Assembly: GCF_024168485.1 (NCBI RefSeq)
Contig: NZ_JALJVY010000002.1
Coordinates: forward strand, 186,001-250,000
Length of the DNA: 64,000 nt
Origin: Sphingobium sp. OAS761
GTDB taxonomy: Bacteria > Pseudomonadota > Alphaproteobacteria > Sphingomonadales > Sphingomonadaceae
Direction of reading: 5' to 3'
In this document: piece by piece, positions 53,874 to 63,673 of the stretch
How the letters are laid out: each line of letters begins with the position of its first letter
Position numbering within the stretch: the first letter of the stretch is position 1
Notes under the pieces: model-generated
The model's database searches: none
The model's input: only the letters and a program-made list of their open reading frames with translations
What the model was told of the DNA's origin: nothing
Program-made: the position numbers and the translations under genes

Positions 53874-54413
53874 TCAGGACGGGGGCGCCTCCGCCGCCCG
53901 CTTCAGCCCCGCCAGTTGTTCGCCCAGCACATGGTCGACGAGCGGTGCCAGCGCCCGCGCATCGCTCCGGAAATAGCCGCCGACCACATAGGTCATGGAG
54001 ACACGCACCGATTTGCCGACAGGTTCCAGGGCCAGGTCCAGCGCGCCGGTCACAGCTTCCGTCTGGAGCGGGCCCAGCGCGCCAGTCAGGCGCAGCCTCT
54101 TGCCGGACTGGACGAAGACGACACGCGCATGTTCGACGCTGCCGGCCGGTCCGCCAGCACCGGGAAGCGTCTCGCAGAAGCAGCCGCCGGCCCGCAGGTC
54201 CATCGTCATATTGGCGGAATCGCCGCTGAAGGTGTGACTGTCGCTCCACCATCGCCCGGGACTTGCGAGCAGGCCGTAAACCGTGGACGCGTCGGCGTCG
54301 ATCACGACGCTTTGCAGCGTCACGAACCCCTGTTCACCGCTGGCCTCCACGGTCGCCTGCGCCGGCATGACCATCGCCATGCCTATTCCCGCCATTATCC
54401 CGTACCAAAGCAT
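53874..54413 (-). CDS. SRPBCC-fold hypothetical exported protein
   Basis: A 179-residue protein with a signal peptide (hydrophobic to about residue 20, ending in AQA) and a START/SRPBCC-like domain: VVIDADASTVYGLLASPGRWW, then GGCFCETLPG, GPLQTEAVTGALDLALEP and VSMTYVVGGY. Such domains bind hydrophobic ligands; here it would do so in the periplasm. It is 35 bp downstream of adk on the same strand and may be transcribed from the ribosomal operon. Confidence 0.75.
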   Translation of the reverse strand: MLWYGIMAGIGMAMVMPAQATVEASGEQGFVTLQSVVIDADASTVYGLLASPGRWWSDSHTFSGDSANMTMDLRAGGCFCETLPGAGGPAGSVEHARVVFVQSGKRLRLTGALGPLQTEAVTGALDLALEPVGKSVRVSMTYVVGGYFRSDARALAPLVDHVLGEQLAGLKRAAEAPPS

Positions 54414-54448
54414 GGTTCGCCCCCTCTTGCCGGAGGCTACAGCGTAGC

Positions 54449-55105
54449 TCAGCCGGCCGTCCCGTCCAAGACGGCGGCGACGGCGGCGGTCACATCGTTC
54501 ATGTCGGCCATGCCGTCGACGCGGCTGACGATGCCGCGCGCTTCATAGATGGGCAGGATCGGCGCGGTCTTGGCACGATATTCGGCCATGCGGGTGCGCA
54601 CGGTTTCCTCATTGTCGTCCGGCCGGCGCTTGAAATCGTGGCCGCCGCACTTGTCGCAGGTCCCCTCCACCTTGGGCTGCTTGAAACTGTCATGATAGCC
54701 TTCGCCGCAGGTGGCGCAGGTAAAGCGGCCGGTGATGCGTTCGACCAGCGCGTCCTCGTCCACTTCCAGTTCGATCACATGATCGAGCGTGCGGCTGCGC
54801 TCGGACAGGATGGTGTCGAGCGAATGGGCCTGCGCTTCGGTGCGGGGATAGCCGTCGAAGATCACGCCGGTTTCCGGCGCCAGCGCGTCCAGCGCCTCGC
54901 CGATGATGCCCGACACGATCTCGTCCGACACCAGTTCGCCCGCTTCCATCACCGCCTTGGCCTTGAGCCCGATCGGCGTGCCCGCCTTGACCGCGGCGCG
55001 CAGCATGTCCCCGGTGGACAATTGCACCATGCCGCGGCTGTCGACCAGACGCGTGGCCTGCGTACCCTTTCCCGCGCCCGGCGGACCAAGCAGAATGATG
55101 TTCAT
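54449..55105 (-). CDS. adk: Adenylate kinase
   Basis: A 218-residue kinase interconverting ATP+AMP and 2 ADP. The P-loop is GPPGAGKGTQAT (about 7-18), FDGYPRTEAQA and the LID region follow. The LID has four cysteines (CATCGEGYHD, then GTCDKCGG), so this is a zinc-stabilised long form. The ATG at 55105 is preferred to one three codons upstream because AGGGGAG stands at the right distance only from the second. It is the last recognisable gene of the spc operon in this window. Confidence 0.96.
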   Translation of the reverse strand: MNIILLGPPGAGKGTQATRLVDSRGMVQLSTGDMLRAAVKAGTPIGLKAKAVMEAGELVSDEIVSGIIGEALDALAPETGVIFDGYPRTEAQAHSLDTILSERSRTLDHVIELEVDEDALVERITGRFTCATCGEGYHDSFKQPKVEGTCDKCGGHDFKRRPDDNEETVRTRMAEYRAKTAPILPIYEARGIVSRVDGMADMNDVTAAVAAVLDGTAG

Positions 55106-55149
55106 TGCGCGCATTCTCCCCTGTTGTGCGCTATGGCGTCAGGCGCCGA

Positions 55150-56514
55150 TCAGCGCAGGCGGCCCTTGAGCTTCGCCTTCTTGATGAGATCGCCATATTG
55201 ATGGGCGAGCAGATGGCTCTGGATCTGGGTCACGGTATCGACCGTAACATTGACCACGATCAGCAGGCTAGTCCCACCAAGGTAGAAGGGAATGCCCGCC
55301 CGCGCGATGGCGAATTCCGGCACCAGGCAGATGAAGGCCAGATAGGCCGCGCCGATGACGGTGATGCGCGTCAACACATAATCCAGGTAATTTTCGGTAT
55401 TCTTCCCCGGACGAATGCCGGGGATGAACCCGCCATTGCGTTTGAGGTTATCGGCCGTTTCTTCCGGATTGAACACCACGGCGGTGTAGAAGAAGCAGAA
55501 GAAGACGATACCCAGGCCGTACAGGCCCATATAGACCGGGCTGCCGTGCGACAGATACTGGTTGAGCGTCAGAACGAAGTCGCCCCATTTGCTTTCGCCC
55601 GCGACGGTCTGGCCGGCGAACTGCGACACCGTGAGCGGCATCAGCAGCAGCGAGCTGGCGAAGATCGGCGGGATGACGCCGGCGGTGTTGACCTTCAGCG
55701 GCAGGTGGCTGCGGTCCGCCTGCATCAGGCCCTGCCGCGTCTGGCGCTTGGGATACTGGATCAGCACCCGGCGCTGCGCGCGTTCCATGTAGCAGATCAG
55801 CAGGATGAGGCCGAGCGCGAGCACGACGACGAGCATGATCAGCAGACCCGAGATCGAGCCTTCGCTGCCCGATTTGAACAGATTGCCCAGCGTCACCGGA
55901 AGCTGCGCGACGATGCCCGCCATGATGATGAGCGACACGCCGTTGCCGATGCCGCGCGAGGTGATCTGTTCACCCAGCCACATCAGGAACATGGTGCCGC
56001 CGATCAGCGACACGACGGCGGTCAGGCGAAACAGCAGGCCGGGGTCGACAACCGCCTGCACGCCCGACTGCGCGCCGAAGCTTTCGAGGCCCACGGCGAT
56101 GAAATAGCCCTGCACCGCGGTCAGGCCGACAGTGCCGTAGCGCGTATATTGGTTGAGCTTCTTGCGTCCGCTCTCGCCTTCCTTTTTCAGCGCGGCGAGC
56201 TGCGGCGACAGCGATGCGCCCAGCTGCACCACGATCGACGCGGTGATATAGGGCATCACGCCCAGCGCGATCAGGCTCATGCGCGACAGGCTGCCGCCCG
56301 AGAAGGTGTTGAAGATATCGAGAATGCCGCCGTTGGTCTGGCTGTAGAGCTGAGACAGGGCGGTCGGGTCGACGCCGGGCAGCGGCACGAAGCTGAGGAA
56401 CCGGAAAACGATCAGCGCGCCGAGCGTGAACCACAGGCGCTTCTTGAGGTCGGTCGCCTGGCTGAACTTCGCGAGGCTGAGATTGGATGCGAGCTGGTCG
56501 GCTCTCGATGCCAT
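55150..56514 (-). CDS. secY: Preprotein translocase subunit SecY
   Basis: A 454-residue channel protein with ten membrane helices that forms the pore of the Sec translocon. Diagnostic stretches are RLWFTLGALIVFRFLSFVPLPG, SRMSLIALGVMPYITASIVVQL, RGIGNGVSLIIMAGIVAQLP and GGFIPGIRPGKNT, with GGTSLLIVVNVTVDT near the C-terminus. The ATG at 56514 is used; a second one lies five codons upstream. It stands between rplO (190 bp upstream) and adk. Confidence 0.97.
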   Translation of the reverse strand: MASRADQLASNLSLAKFSQATDLKKRLWFTLGALIVFRFLSFVPLPGVDPTALSQLYSQTNGGILDIFNTFSGGSLSRMSLIALGVMPYITASIVVQLGASLSPQLAALKKEGESGRKKLNQYTRYGTVGLTAVQGYFIAVGLESFGAQSGVQAVVDPGLLFRLTAVVSLIGGTMFLMWLGEQITSRGIGNGVSLIIMAGIVAQLPVTLGNLFKSGSEGSISGLLIMLVVVLALGLILLICYMERAQRRVLIQYPKRQTRQGLMQADRSHLPLKVNTAGVIPPIFASSLLLMPLTVSQFAGQTVAGESKWGDFVLTLNQYLSHGSPVYMGLYGLGIVFFCFFYTAVVFNPEETADNLKRNGGFIPGIRPGKNTENYLDYVLTRITVIGAAYLAFICLVPEFAIARAGIPFYLGGTSLLIVVNVTVDTVTQIQSHLLAHQYGDLIKKAKLKGRLR

Positions 56515-56704
56515 GTGGCTGCCCTTCAAATCACTCTAGCCGGATCGGGTCCGGCGCGGAATCGACTATCCCTTAACGGGGGGACGGGGCGCTGTCGAAC
56601 CGGTTATTGCCGCCTGTGCGACAAACAGCGTCCCCCGATGCGCATGACCCCGCCGACCCATATCGGGCAGCGGGGTCAAGCTTGCAAGACTGCAAAGGCG
56701 CCTA

Positions 56705-57226
56705 TCAGGCCTTCTTGGCGGCCTTGGCGGTGCCCTTCTTGGCTGCGGCCTTCTCGGCGGCGGGAACGACGGCGATCACCTCGACCTTGCCGCCCGCCTT
56801 CTCGACGGCCTCGACAGCCCCCTTCGACGCGCCGGCAACCAGGAAACCGATCTTCGCGGTCAGTTCGCCCTTGCCCAGCAGACGCACACCGTCCTTGCCG
56901 CCGCGGGCAAGATTGGCGGCCTTGAGCGCGGCGTGATCGACGGTGGCGGCAGCATCCAGCTTGCCGGCGTCGATCGCCTTCTGCACTTCACCCAGGTTCA
57001 CGATCGCGTAATCCTTGGCGAAGATGTTGTTGAAGCCGCGCTTCGGCAGGCGCATGTGGAGCGGCATCTGGCCGCCTTCGAAGCCGTTGATGCTGACGCC
57101 CGAACGTGCCTTGGCACCCTTCTGGCCGCGACCGGCGGTCTTGCCCTTGCCCGAGCCGATACCACGGCCGACGCGCATCCGGCCCTTGCGGGCACCGGCA
57201 TTGTCATTGATTTCGTTCAGTTTCAT
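56705..57226 (-). CDS. rplO: 50S ribosomal protein uL15
   Basis: 173 residues. N-terminal [20 protein letters not shown] and [20 protein letters not shown] are diagnostic; the C-terminus carries an Ala/Lys-rich extension ([15 protein letters not shown]) beyond the usual length. It is separated from rpmD by 156 bp of palindromic repeats, unlike its other neighbours. Confidence 0.97.
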   Translation of the reverse strand: MKLNEINDNAGARKGRMRVGRGIGSGKGKTAGRGQKGAKARSGVSINGFEGGQMPLHMRLPKRGFNNIFAKDYAIVNLGEVQKAIDAGKLDAAATVDHAALKAANLARGGKDGVRLLGKGELTAKIGFLVAGASKGAVEAVEKAGGKVEVIAVVPAAEKAAAKKGTAKAAKKA

Positions 57227-57259
57227 GTCTTGCACTCGCTTTCGCTTTTGTCGCGCGAA

Positions 57260-57377
57260 GGCCCGATCCTTACGGATCGGGCCGGAGCCCCAGCGAAGGC
57301 TGGGGCCTCGTGAGGCCGGGCGCATCCTGTCAGGGTCACACCCGGCGGTTTAAGATCCCGGCCTTCGCCGGGATGAC
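57260..57377. repeat. Palindromes inside the spc operon, between rpmD and rplO
   Basis: Three hairpins in a row. GGCCCGATCC-TTAC-GGATCGGGCC (57260-57283) is perfect. GCCCCAGC-GAAG-GCTGGGGC (57287-57306) and ATCCCGGC-CTTC-GCCGGGAT (57355-57374) form an inverted doublet of the family that also brackets the GIY-YIG gene, with GACGG outside the right unit. They may affect transcription or message stability between the two genes. Confidence 0.88.
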
Positions 57378-57382
57378 GGTCT

Positions 57383-57559
57383 TTACTCGACCACTTCCAC
57401 CATGTGCGGCAGCTTGCGGATCGCACCGCGGACTTCCGCCGTGTCTTCCAGTTCCACCACACGATGCATCTTGCCCAGGCCCAGACCGATCAGAATCTTC
57501 TTCTGGTCGGCGGGGCGACGGATCGGCGAACCGATCTGCTTGATCTTGATCTTCGCCAT
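57383..57559 (-). CDS. rpmD: 50S ribosomal protein uL30
   Basis: 58 residues, [20 protein letters not shown] onward, with [15 protein letters not shown] typical of uL30, ending in HMVEVVE and TAA. It starts 6 bp after rpsE ends and lies before the repeats that precede rplO. Confidence 0.96.
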   Translation of the reverse strand: MAKIKIKQIGSPIRRPADQKKILIGLGLGKMHRVVELEDTAEVRGAIRKLPHMVEVVE

Positions 57560-57565
57560 GCTGTC

Positions 57566-58285
57566 TTACTCCGCAATCGCTTCGGCGTCGGCCTGCGCGA
57601 CTTCGGCCGAGGCGCCACCGCGACGCAGAAGATCGGCGACCTTCTTGCCGCGACGCTGCGCCACCGACTTGGGGCTGGTCTGTTCGCCCAGCGCCTGGAA
57701 GGTCGCCCGGATCATGTTGTAGGGGTTCGACGTACCGACCGACTTGGTCACCACGTCCGCGACGCCCAGGCTTTCGAAGACGGCGCGCATCGGGCCGCCC
57801 GCGATGATGCCCGTACCGGCCGGAGCCGACCGCACGGTCACCTTGCCGGCGCCGAAATGGCCCTTGCCGTCATGGTGCAGGGTGCGCCCTTCCTTCAGCG
57901 GAACGCGAACCATCGCCTTCTTGGCCGCAGCGGTCGCCTTGCTGATGGCTTCGGGCACTTCGCGGGCCTTGCCATGGCCGAAGCCGGCACGACCCTTGCC
58001 GTCGCCCACGACGACCAGCGCGGCGAAACCGAAGCGCTTGCCGCCCTTGACGGTCTTCGAGACGCGGTTGATGTGCACCAGCTTCTCGATCAGTTCCTCG
58101 CCCTGCTCCTCGTCGCGGTTGCCGCGACGATCGTCGCGACGGCCACGGCCGCCGCGTTCGCCACGGTTGCGATCACCGCCACGGCCACGGCCACGACCAC
58201 GACCTTCAGTCTGCTGCTGCTGCTCGCCACCTTCGACGGCGGCGGGTGCGCCCGGCTGGGCCTGGATTTCGTTTTCGTCAGCCAT
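57566..58285 (-). CDS. rpsE: 30S ribosomal protein uS5 with RG-rich N-terminal extension
   Basis: 239 residues. The core (from [20 protein letters not shown] on, with [13 protein letters not shown] and [15 protein letters not shown]) is ordinary uS5, about 170 residues. The first 65 residues are an extra segment: an acidic start, a QQQQ tract, and an arginine/glycine repeat (RGRGRGRGG, then GERGGRGRR). The start at 58285 gives MADENEIQ. Similar extensions may occur in related species, but I cannot compare here. Confidence 0.96.
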   Translation of the reverse strand: MADENEIQAQPGAPAAVEGGEQQQQTEGRGRGRGRGGDRNRGERGGRGRRDDRRGNRDEEQGEELIEKLVHINRVSKTVKGGKRFGFAALVVVGDGKGRAGFGHGKAREVPEAISKATAAAKKAMVRVPLKEGRTLHHDGKGHFGAGKVTVRSAPAGTGIIAGGPMRAVFESLGVADVVTKSVGTSNPYNMIRATFQALGEQTSPKSVAQRRGKKVADLLRRGGASAEVAQADAEAIAE

Positions 58286-58286
58286 A

Positions 58287-58652
58287 TCAGAACTCCAGCC
58301 CGCCCTCGCGGGCGGCATCGGCCAGCGCCTTGACGCGGCCATGGAAAAGGAAGCCGCCACGGTCGAACACGACCCTGGTCACGCCCGCAGCGGTCGCCGC
58401 GGCGGCGACGCGCTTGCCGACATCGGCAGCGGCTTCGGCGGTAGCGCCGGTCTTGCCCAGAGCCTTGGCGCCGACATCCTTGTCCAGGGTCGAGGCGGCG
58501 GCGACGGTCTTGCCGGCCGCGTCGTCGATGACCTGGGCGTAGATGTGACGGCCCGAGCGATGGACGCTGAGACGGGGCTTAGCGCCCGAACGCGCCTTGA
58601 GCGTGGTGCGAACGCGGCGACGACGCCGCTCGAAGAGGGAAAGCTTGGCCAT
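58287..58652 (-). CDS. rplR: 50S ribosomal protein uL18
   Basis: 121 residues with [38 protein letters not shown] and the C-terminal [20 protein letters not shown] typical of uL18, the 5S rRNA-binding protein. It ends 1 bp before the rpsE start and begins 1 bp after the rplF stop. Confidence 0.97.
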   Translation of the reverse strand: MAKLSLFERRRRRVRTTLKARSGAKPRLSVHRSGRHIYAQVIDDAAGKTVAAASTLDKDVGAKALGKTGATAEAAADVGKRVAAAATAAGVTRVVFDRGGFLFHGRVKALADAAREGGLEF

Positions 58653-58653
58653 C

Positions 58654-59187
58654 TTACTTCTTCTTCCCTTCCTTGCGGAAGATGAACTCGCCGTCATACT
58701 TGATGCCCTTGCCCTTATAGGGCTCGGGCTTGCGCCAGCGACGGATCTCGGCGGCCACCTGGCCAACCTTCTGCTTGTCGATACCACTGATCTCGACCGT
58801 GGTGTTGTCCGGCGTCTTGATCTCGATGCCCTCGGGCACCGGGAAATCGACGTCGTGGCTGTAGCCGAGCTGAAGCTTCAGGGTCTTGCCCTGGGCATTG
58901 GCGCGGTAGCCGACACCGGTGATCAGCAGCTTCTTGGAGAAGCCGTCGGTGACGCCGGTGATCAGATTCTGGATCAGGGTGCGCTGCATGCCCCAGAAGG
59001 CACGGGCGCGCTTGCCGTCATTGGCGGGCTTCACCGCGATGACGCCATCCTCGATGCTGTAGCTCACCTCGTCGGACAGCGGCATGGCGAGGGTGCCCTT
59101 GGGCCCCTTCACCGACAGCTGTCCATCGGCGATCTGTGCGGTCACGCCCGACGGCATGGTGACCGGTTTCTTGCCAGTCCGGCTCAT
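58654..59187 (-). CDS. rplF: 50S ribosomal protein uL6
   Basis: 177 residues. [15 protein letters not shown] and the C-terminal [20 protein letters not shown] are diagnostic. The start overlaps the rpsH stop by one base (TGATG), so translation may be coupled. Confidence 0.97.
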   Translation of the reverse strand: MSRTGKKPVTMPSGVTAQIADGQLSVKGPKGTLAMPLSDEVSYSIEDGVIAVKPANDGKRARAFWGMQRTLIQNLITGVTDGFSKKLLITGVGYRANAQGKTLKLQLGYSHDVDFPVPEGIEIKTPDNTTVEISGIDKQKVGQVAAEIRRWRKPEPYKGKGIKYDGEFIFRKEGKKK

Positions 59188-59582
59188 CAGAACACCTCCG
59201 CCAGCACTTCGCCGCCGACATTCTGGTCGCGCGCCTCGGCGTCGGACAGAACGCCGCGGGGCGTCGAAACAATGGTGATGCCCAGGCCGTTGCGCACGAT
59301 CGGCAGGTCCTTCGACCCCGAATAGACGCGGCGACCGGGCTTGGACACGCGGGCGACATGCTTGATCGCCGGCTGGCCCTCGAAATATTTCAGCTCGATG
59401 CGCAGGCCGGGATGGCTGCCCACGGCTTCTTCCGAATAGCCGCGGATATAACCTTCGCGCTGAAGCACGTCGAGGACGCGGGCGCGAAGCTTGGAGGCGG
59501 GGGTGACCACGCTGTCCTTCTTCGCCTGCTGCCCGTTACGGATGCGGGTGAGCATATCACCCAGGGGATCGGTCAATGCCAT
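59187..59582 (-). CDS. rpsH: 30S ribosomal protein uS8
   Basis: 131 residues, [20 protein letters not shown] to the C-terminal [20 protein letters not shown]. In E. coli uS8 represses its own operon by binding near rplE; no such site was assessed here. Confidence 0.97.
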   Translation of the reverse strand: MALTDPLGDMLTRIRNGQQAKKDSVVTPASKLRARVLDVLQREGYIRGYSEEAVGSHPGLRIELKYFEGQPAIKHVARVSKPGRRVYSGSKDLPIVRNGLGITIVSTPRGVLSDAEARDQNVGGEVLAEVF

Positions 59583-59594
59583 CTGATGATATCC

Positions 59595-59900
59595 TTACCA
59601 GCTCGACTTCGTGACGCCGGGGATCAGGCCCTTGTTGGCCAGATCGCGCAGCTGCACGCGGCAGAGACGGAACTTGCGGTAATAAGCCCGGGGACGGCCC
59701 GTCAGCTCGCAGCGGTTGCGCACGCGGGTCGGATTGCCGTTGCGGGGAATTTCCGCCATCTTCAGGCGCGCGATCAGCCGGTCGGTATCGTCCGCCGACG
59801 TGTCGTTCGCGATCGCCTTGAGCTTCGCATAGCGGCCGGCATATTTCTTCACCAGCTTCTTGCGGCGCTCATTCTTGTTGATCGAACTCAGTTTCGCCAT
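59595..59900 (-). CDS. rpsN: 30S ribosomal protein uS14
   Basis: 101 residues, the long form without the zinc CxxC motifs. [20 protein letters not shown] is diagnostic. Confidence 0.97.
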   Translation of the reverse strand: MAKLSSINKNERRKKLVKKYAGRYAKLKAIANDTSADDTDRLIARLKMAEIPRNGNPTRVRNRCELTGRPRAYYRKFRLCRVQLRDLANKGLIPGVTKSSW

Positions 59901-59953
59901 GACTTAAGTTCTCTTCCTTAGCTTAAGCGTTTCGGGAGAGAAGCGGGACCCGT

Positions 59954-60526
59954 TCAGGCCGCCTGCTTCTCTTCGATCGGGAAGGGGAAGCCGAAGAGGC
60001 GCAGCAGTTCGCGCGCTTCATCGTCCGTCTTCGCCGTGGTGGTCACGATGATGTCCATGCCGCGCACCTTGTCGATGCGGTCATAGTTGATCTCCGGGAA
60101 GATGATCTGCTCCTTGATGCCGAAGGCATAGTTGCCACGGCCGTCGAAGCTCTTCGGGTTCAGGCCCCGGAAGTCGCGCACGCGGGGGAGCGCGATGTTG
60201 ATCAGCCGGTCCAGGAATTCATACATGCGCTCGCGGCGCAGCGTGACCTTGGCACCGATCGGCATGCCTTCACGCAGCTTGAACTGCGCGATCGACTTCT
60301 TCGCCTTGGTGATGACCGGCTTCTGGCCGGCGATCAGTTCCATCTCTTCCGCGGCGGACGTGACCTTCTTCTTGTCCTGAGTCGCCTCGCCCACGCCCAT
60401 GTTGAGCGTGATCTTCTCGATCCGGGGGACTTCCATGACGTTCTTGTAACCGAACTTCTCGGTCAGCGCCTTGGCGATCTCGGCGTCGTACAGCGCCTTC
60501 GAGCGGGGAATATATTTGTCGGCCAT
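59954..60526 (-). CDS. rplE: 50S ribosomal protein uL5
   Basis: 190 residues with [20 protein letters not shown] and [20 protein letters not shown], as in uL5, which binds 5S rRNA. The start overlaps the rplX stop by one base. Confidence 0.97.
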   Translation of the reverse strand: MADKYIPRSKALYDAEIAKALTEKFGYKNVMEVPRIEKITLNMGVGEATQDKKKVTSAAEEMELIAGQKPVITKAKKSIAQFKLREGMPIGAKVTLRRERMYEFLDRLINIALPRVRDFRGLNPKSFDGRGNYAFGIKEQIIFPEINYDRIDKVRGMDIIVTTTAKTDDEARELLRLFGFPFPIEEKQAA

Positions 60527-60837
60527 TACAGCACCTCACCGGACTTGACGGCGACGCGGACCTTCTTGCCGTCGCGATCCTCGAAACGGACGCGGGTCGG
60601 CTTGCCATCCTTGTCGGCGACAGCGACGTTCGAAATGTGCAGCGGCGCCGGCTTGCGGTCGATGCCACCCTGCGGGTTCGACTGGTCGGGCTTGCGATGA
60701 CGCGCGTGGACGTTGATGCCCTCGACGAGCACCTTGTCGTCCTTGGGCATCACCTGCAGGACGGAACCGGTACGGCCCTTGTCCTTGCCGGCCAGCACAA
60801 CGACCTTGTCGCCCTTCTTGATTCTAGCAGCGCTCAT
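60526..60837 (-). CDS. rplX: 50S ribosomal protein uL24
   Basis: 103 residues. The KOW-type start [20 protein letters not shown] and [21 protein letters not shown] are diagnostic. It overlaps rplN by one base. Confidence 0.97.
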   Translation of the reverse strand: MSAARIKKGDKVVVLAGKDKGRTGSVLQVMPKDDKVLVEGINVHARHRKPDQSNPQGGIDRKPAPLHISNVAVADKDGKPTRVRFEDRDGKKVRVAVKSGEVL

Positions 60838-61205
60838 TACAGCACCTCAGGAGCAAGGCTGATGATCTTCATGTGCTTCTTGGCGCGCAGTTCGCGAACG
60901 ACCGGGCCGAAGATACGGGTGCCGATCGGCTCCTCGTTCTTGTTGATGAGCACGGCGGCGTTGCCGTCGAAACGAATGACGCTGCCATCGGCGCGACGGA
61001 CATCCTTGGCGGTGCGCACGATGACGGCGCGGTGCACGTCACCCTTCTTCACCTTGCCGCGCGGCTGGGCTTCCTTGATCGAGACGACGATGATGTCGCC
61101 CACGCCCGCGAAGCGCCGCTTCGAGCCGCCCAGCACCTTGATGCACTGGACGCGCTTGGCGCCGCTATTGTCAGCGACGTCAAGATTGGATTGCATCTGG
61201 ATCAT
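60837..61205 (-). CDS. rplN: 50S ribosomal protein uL14
   Basis: 122 residues, [20 protein letters not shown] to [11 protein letters not shown], complete. There are 164 bp between rpsQ and this gene, an unusually wide gap for the operon. Confidence 0.97.
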   Translation of the reverse strand: MIQMQSNLDVADNSGAKRVQCIKVLGGSKRRFAGVGDIIVVSIKEAQPRGKVKKGDVHRAVIVRTAKDVRRADGSVIRFDGNAAVLINKNEEPIGTRIFGPVVRELRAKKHMKIISLAPEVL

Positions 61206-61257
61206 GGATCCGGTTCCTTCTCATTTGGCCTACCGAGGTCATTCCCGGCGGTTCCGA

Positions 61258-61293
61258 ATTTCGTGTTCGACCGGAAGATTCGAAACACGAAGC
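61258..61293. promoter_or_regulatory. Hairpin in the rpsQ-rplN gap
   Basis: Arms TTCGTGTT (61260-61267) and AACACGAA (61284-61291), extended inward by CGA/TCG with one bulged base. It is the only clear structure in the 164 bp between rpsQ and rplN. It could be an internal processing or attenuation site. Confidence 0.4.
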
Positions 61294-61369
61294 GCGGGCC
61301 TGTAACCCTTTCCTACCGAAAAGGCCAGCCCCGCGTCCGAAATTTCACGCCTTCCGGCGGTGACTGGCC

Positions 61370-61633
61370 TCAGGCCGCCGTTTCGGGCGACTTGTGCGTG
61401 TCCACCCGCTCGATGACCTTCCAGGTCTTGAGCTTGGAAATCGGGGCGGTCTCCTCGATGCGGACCGTCTCGCCTTCCTTGTAGGCGTTGCCCTCGTCAT
61501 GGGCATGATATTTCTTCGAACGACGGATGATCTTGCCGTAGAGCGCGTGCTTTACCTTGCGCTCCACGCGAACCACCACCGTCTTGTCGGTCTTGTCGGA
61601 AACGACCGTTCCCGTCAGCACGCGCTTGGGCAT
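61370..61633 (-). CDS. rpsQ: 30S ribosomal protein uS17
   Basis: 87 residues. [20 protein letters not shown] and [20 protein letters not shown] are diagnostic. Confidence 0.97.
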   Translation of the reverse strand: MPKRVLTGTVVSDKTDKTVVVRVERKVKHALYGKIIRRSKKYHAHDEGNAYKEGETVRIEETAPISKLKTWKVIERVDTHKSPETAA

Positions 61634-61646
61634 CGTGTTTCCTTCC

Positions 61647-61847
61647 TTATTTCGCGGCGCGGGCGCGTTCGCCCTGCAGCGTCATGATCTGAGCGATCGA
61701 CCGGCGGACTTCACGCACCCGGCTGGGCTTTTCCAGCTGGTTGGTGGCCGCCTGGAAACGCAGGTTGAACTGCTCGCGCTTCAGGTTGTTGAGTTCGGTC
61801 GACAGTTCGTCGTCCGTCTTGGTCTTGAGGTCTGCGACGTTCGCCAC
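61647..61847 (-). CDS. rpmC: 50S ribosomal protein uL29
   Basis: 66 residues. It starts with GTG at 61847, 3 bp after the rplP stop. [20 protein letters not shown] and [20 protein letters not shown] are typical, and the fit rules out a later ATG. Confidence 0.96.
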   Translation of the reverse strand: MANVADLKTKTDDELSTELNNLKREQFNLRFQAATNQLEKPSRVREVRRSIAQIMTLQGERARAAK

Positions 61848-61850
61848 GGC

Positions 61851-62282
61851 TTAACCCTCCAGGTGCGAGGTGTCGCCGAGGCGGGCGACGACCTTGGTCT
61901 TGATGGGCAGCTTCATCGCGGCGCGCGAGAAAGCCTCTGCTGCCAGCGGGCCAGGCACGCCGTCCAGTTCGAACAGGATGCGGCCGGGCTTCACCCGGGC
62001 CGCCCAATATTCGACCGAACCCTTGCCCTTGCCCTGACGGACTTCGGCCGGCTTCTTGGACACCGGCACGTCGGGGAAGACGCGGATCCACAGACGGCCC
62101 TGACGGCGAAGGTGGCGCTGGATCGCGCGGCGGGCCGCCTCGATCTGGCGGGCGGTGACGCGCTCGGGTTCCAGGGCCTTGAGACCATAGGCGCCGAAGT
62201 TCAGAGCCGAACCGCCCTTGGCGTCGCCCTTGATCCGGCCCTTGAAGGTCTTGCGGAACTTCATTTTTTTCGGTTGCAGCAT
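61851..62282 (-). CDS. rplP: 50S ribosomal protein uL16
   Basis: 143 residues, complete. [20 protein letters not shown] and [20 protein letters not shown] are diagnostic. R82 in [10 protein letters not shown] corresponds to the arginine that is hydroxylated by YcfD-type oxygenases in E. coli; such an oxygenase is encoded at 47576-48727. Confidence 0.97.
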   Translation of the reverse strand: MLQPKKMKFRKTFKGRIKGDAKGGSALNFGAYGLKALEPERVTARQIEAARRAIQRHLRRQGRLWIRVFPDVPVSKKPAEVRQGKGKGSVEYWAARVKPGRILFELDGVPGPLAAEAFSRAAMKLPIKTKVVARLGDTSHLEG

Positions 62283-62303
62283 GACGCTATTACCTTCTTA
62301 TCT

Positions 62304-62999
62304 TCAGCGCGCCGGGCGCACGCCGGAGGTCTGAGCCTCCAGCATCAGCCGGTCGGTAGCCATCGGATCATGACCAAGGATTTCACCCTTGAAGATCCAG
62401 ACCTTGATGCCGCAGACGCCATAGGCGGTGTGGGCTTCGGCTTCGGCATAGTCGACGTTCGCGCGCAGCGTGTGCAGCGGAACGCGGCCTTCGCGATACC
62501 ATTCGACACGGGCGATCTCCGCGCCGCCCAGACGGCCGCCGCAGGTGATCTTGATGCCTTCGGCACCCAGACGCAGGGCCGACTGCACCGCGCGCTTCAT
62601 CGCACGGCGGAACGCGACACGGCGTTCCAGCTGATCCGCGATGCCCTGCGCCACCAGCTTCGAATCGACTTCCGGCTTGCGGATTTCGACGATGTTCAGC
62701 GACACGTCGGACGAGGTCAGCGCGCCCAGCTTCTTGCGAAGCTTTTCGATGTCGGCGCCCTTCTTGCCGATGATGACACCGGGGCGGGCGGCGTAGATCG
62801 AAACGCGGCACAGCTTGGCCGGGCGTTCGATCACGACCTTGGAGATCGCGGCCTGCGGCAGGGTCTTCATGATATACTGGCGGATCTTCAGATCCTCCAG
62901 CAGAAGACGGCCATAATCCTGGCCTTCCGCGAACCAGCGGCTGTCCCAGGTGCGGTTGATCTGCAGGCGCAGACCGATCGGGTTGCTCTTGTGACCCAT
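62304..62999 (-). CDS. rpsC: 30S ribosomal protein uS3
   Basis: 231 residues. [20 protein letters not shown] is the usual start, the KH domain carries [20 protein letters not shown], and [20 protein letters not shown] is the conserved C-terminal part. The ATG at 62999 is chosen. Confidence 0.97.
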   Translation of the reverse strand: MGHKSNPIGLRLQINRTWDSRWFAEGQDYGRLLLEDLKIRQYIMKTLPQAAISKVVIERPAKLCRVSIYAARPGVIIGKKGADIEKLRKKLGALTSSDVSLNIVEIRKPEVDSKLVAQGIADQLERRVAFRRAMKRAVQSALRLGAEGIKITCGGRLGGAEIARVEWYREGRVPLHTLRANVDYAEAEAHTAYGVCGIKVWIFKGEILGHDPMATDRLMLEAQTSGVRPAR

Positions 63000-63003
63000 G
63001 TGC

Positions 63004-63390
63004 TTACGCCTCCGCTTCTTCGCCAGCTTCACGCACGACGATGCGCACGCGGCTGAAGGGCTTGAGGATCCGGGTCGACTTGCCGCGGCCGCGGGCGTGG
63101 AAGCGCTTCATGGTGAAGCTCTTGCCCACCGATGCTTCCGCGACGACCAGCGCGTCGACGTCCAGATTGTGATTGTTTTCCGCATTGGCGATGGCCGAAG
63201 CCAGCACCTTGCGCACGTCGACCGCCATCGCCTTCTTCGAGAAGGCGAGGATGTTCAGCGCGTCCTCGACCTTGCGGCCGCGGATGAGCGTGGCGACCAG
63301 GTTCAGCTTCTGCGCCGAACCGCGGATCTGCGTGCCGACGGCCAGCGCCTCGTTGTCGGCGACGCGACGGGGAGCCTTTTCCTTGCTCAT
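63004..63390 (-). CDS. rplV: 50S ribosomal protein uL22
   Basis: 128 residues. [20 protein letters not shown] and [20 protein letters not shown] are diagnostic; the tip loop that lines the exit tunnel is intact. It overlaps rpsS by one base. Confidence 0.97.
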   Translation of the reverse strand: MSKEKAPRRVADNEALAVGTQIRGSAQKLNLVATLIRGRKVEDALNILAFSKKAMAVDVRKVLASAIANAENNHNLDVDALVVAEASVGKSFTMKRFHARGRGKSTRILKPFSRVRIVVREAGEEAEA

Positions 63391-63668
63391 TAGCGCTTGC
63401 CCTTCTTGTCGGCGGCGTGGCCGGGGAAGTAGCGGGTCGGGGCGAATTCGCCCAGCTTGTGACCCACCATATCCTCGTTGACGGACACCGGAACATGCTT
63501 GCGGCCGTTATAGACGTTGAACGTCAGACCGACGAACTGCGGCAGGATGGTGGACCGACGCGACCAGGTCTTGATCGGGCCGGCCTTCGAACCAACGTCC
63601 TGCGCGGCTTCCGCCTTCTTCAGAAGGCTGAGGTCCACGAACGGACCTTTCCAGACGGAACGAGCCAT
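63390..63668 (-). CDS. rpsS: 30S ribosomal protein uS19
   Basis: 92 residues, [20 protein letters not shown] to the end [10 protein letters not shown], with [20 protein letters not shown] as signature. Confidence 0.97.
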   Translation of the reverse strand: MARSVWKGPFVDLSLLKKAEAAQDVGSKAGPIKTWSRRSTILPQFVGLTFNVYNGRKHVPVSVNEDMVGHKLGEFAPTRYFPGHAADKKGKR

Positions 63669-63673
63669 CTCGC

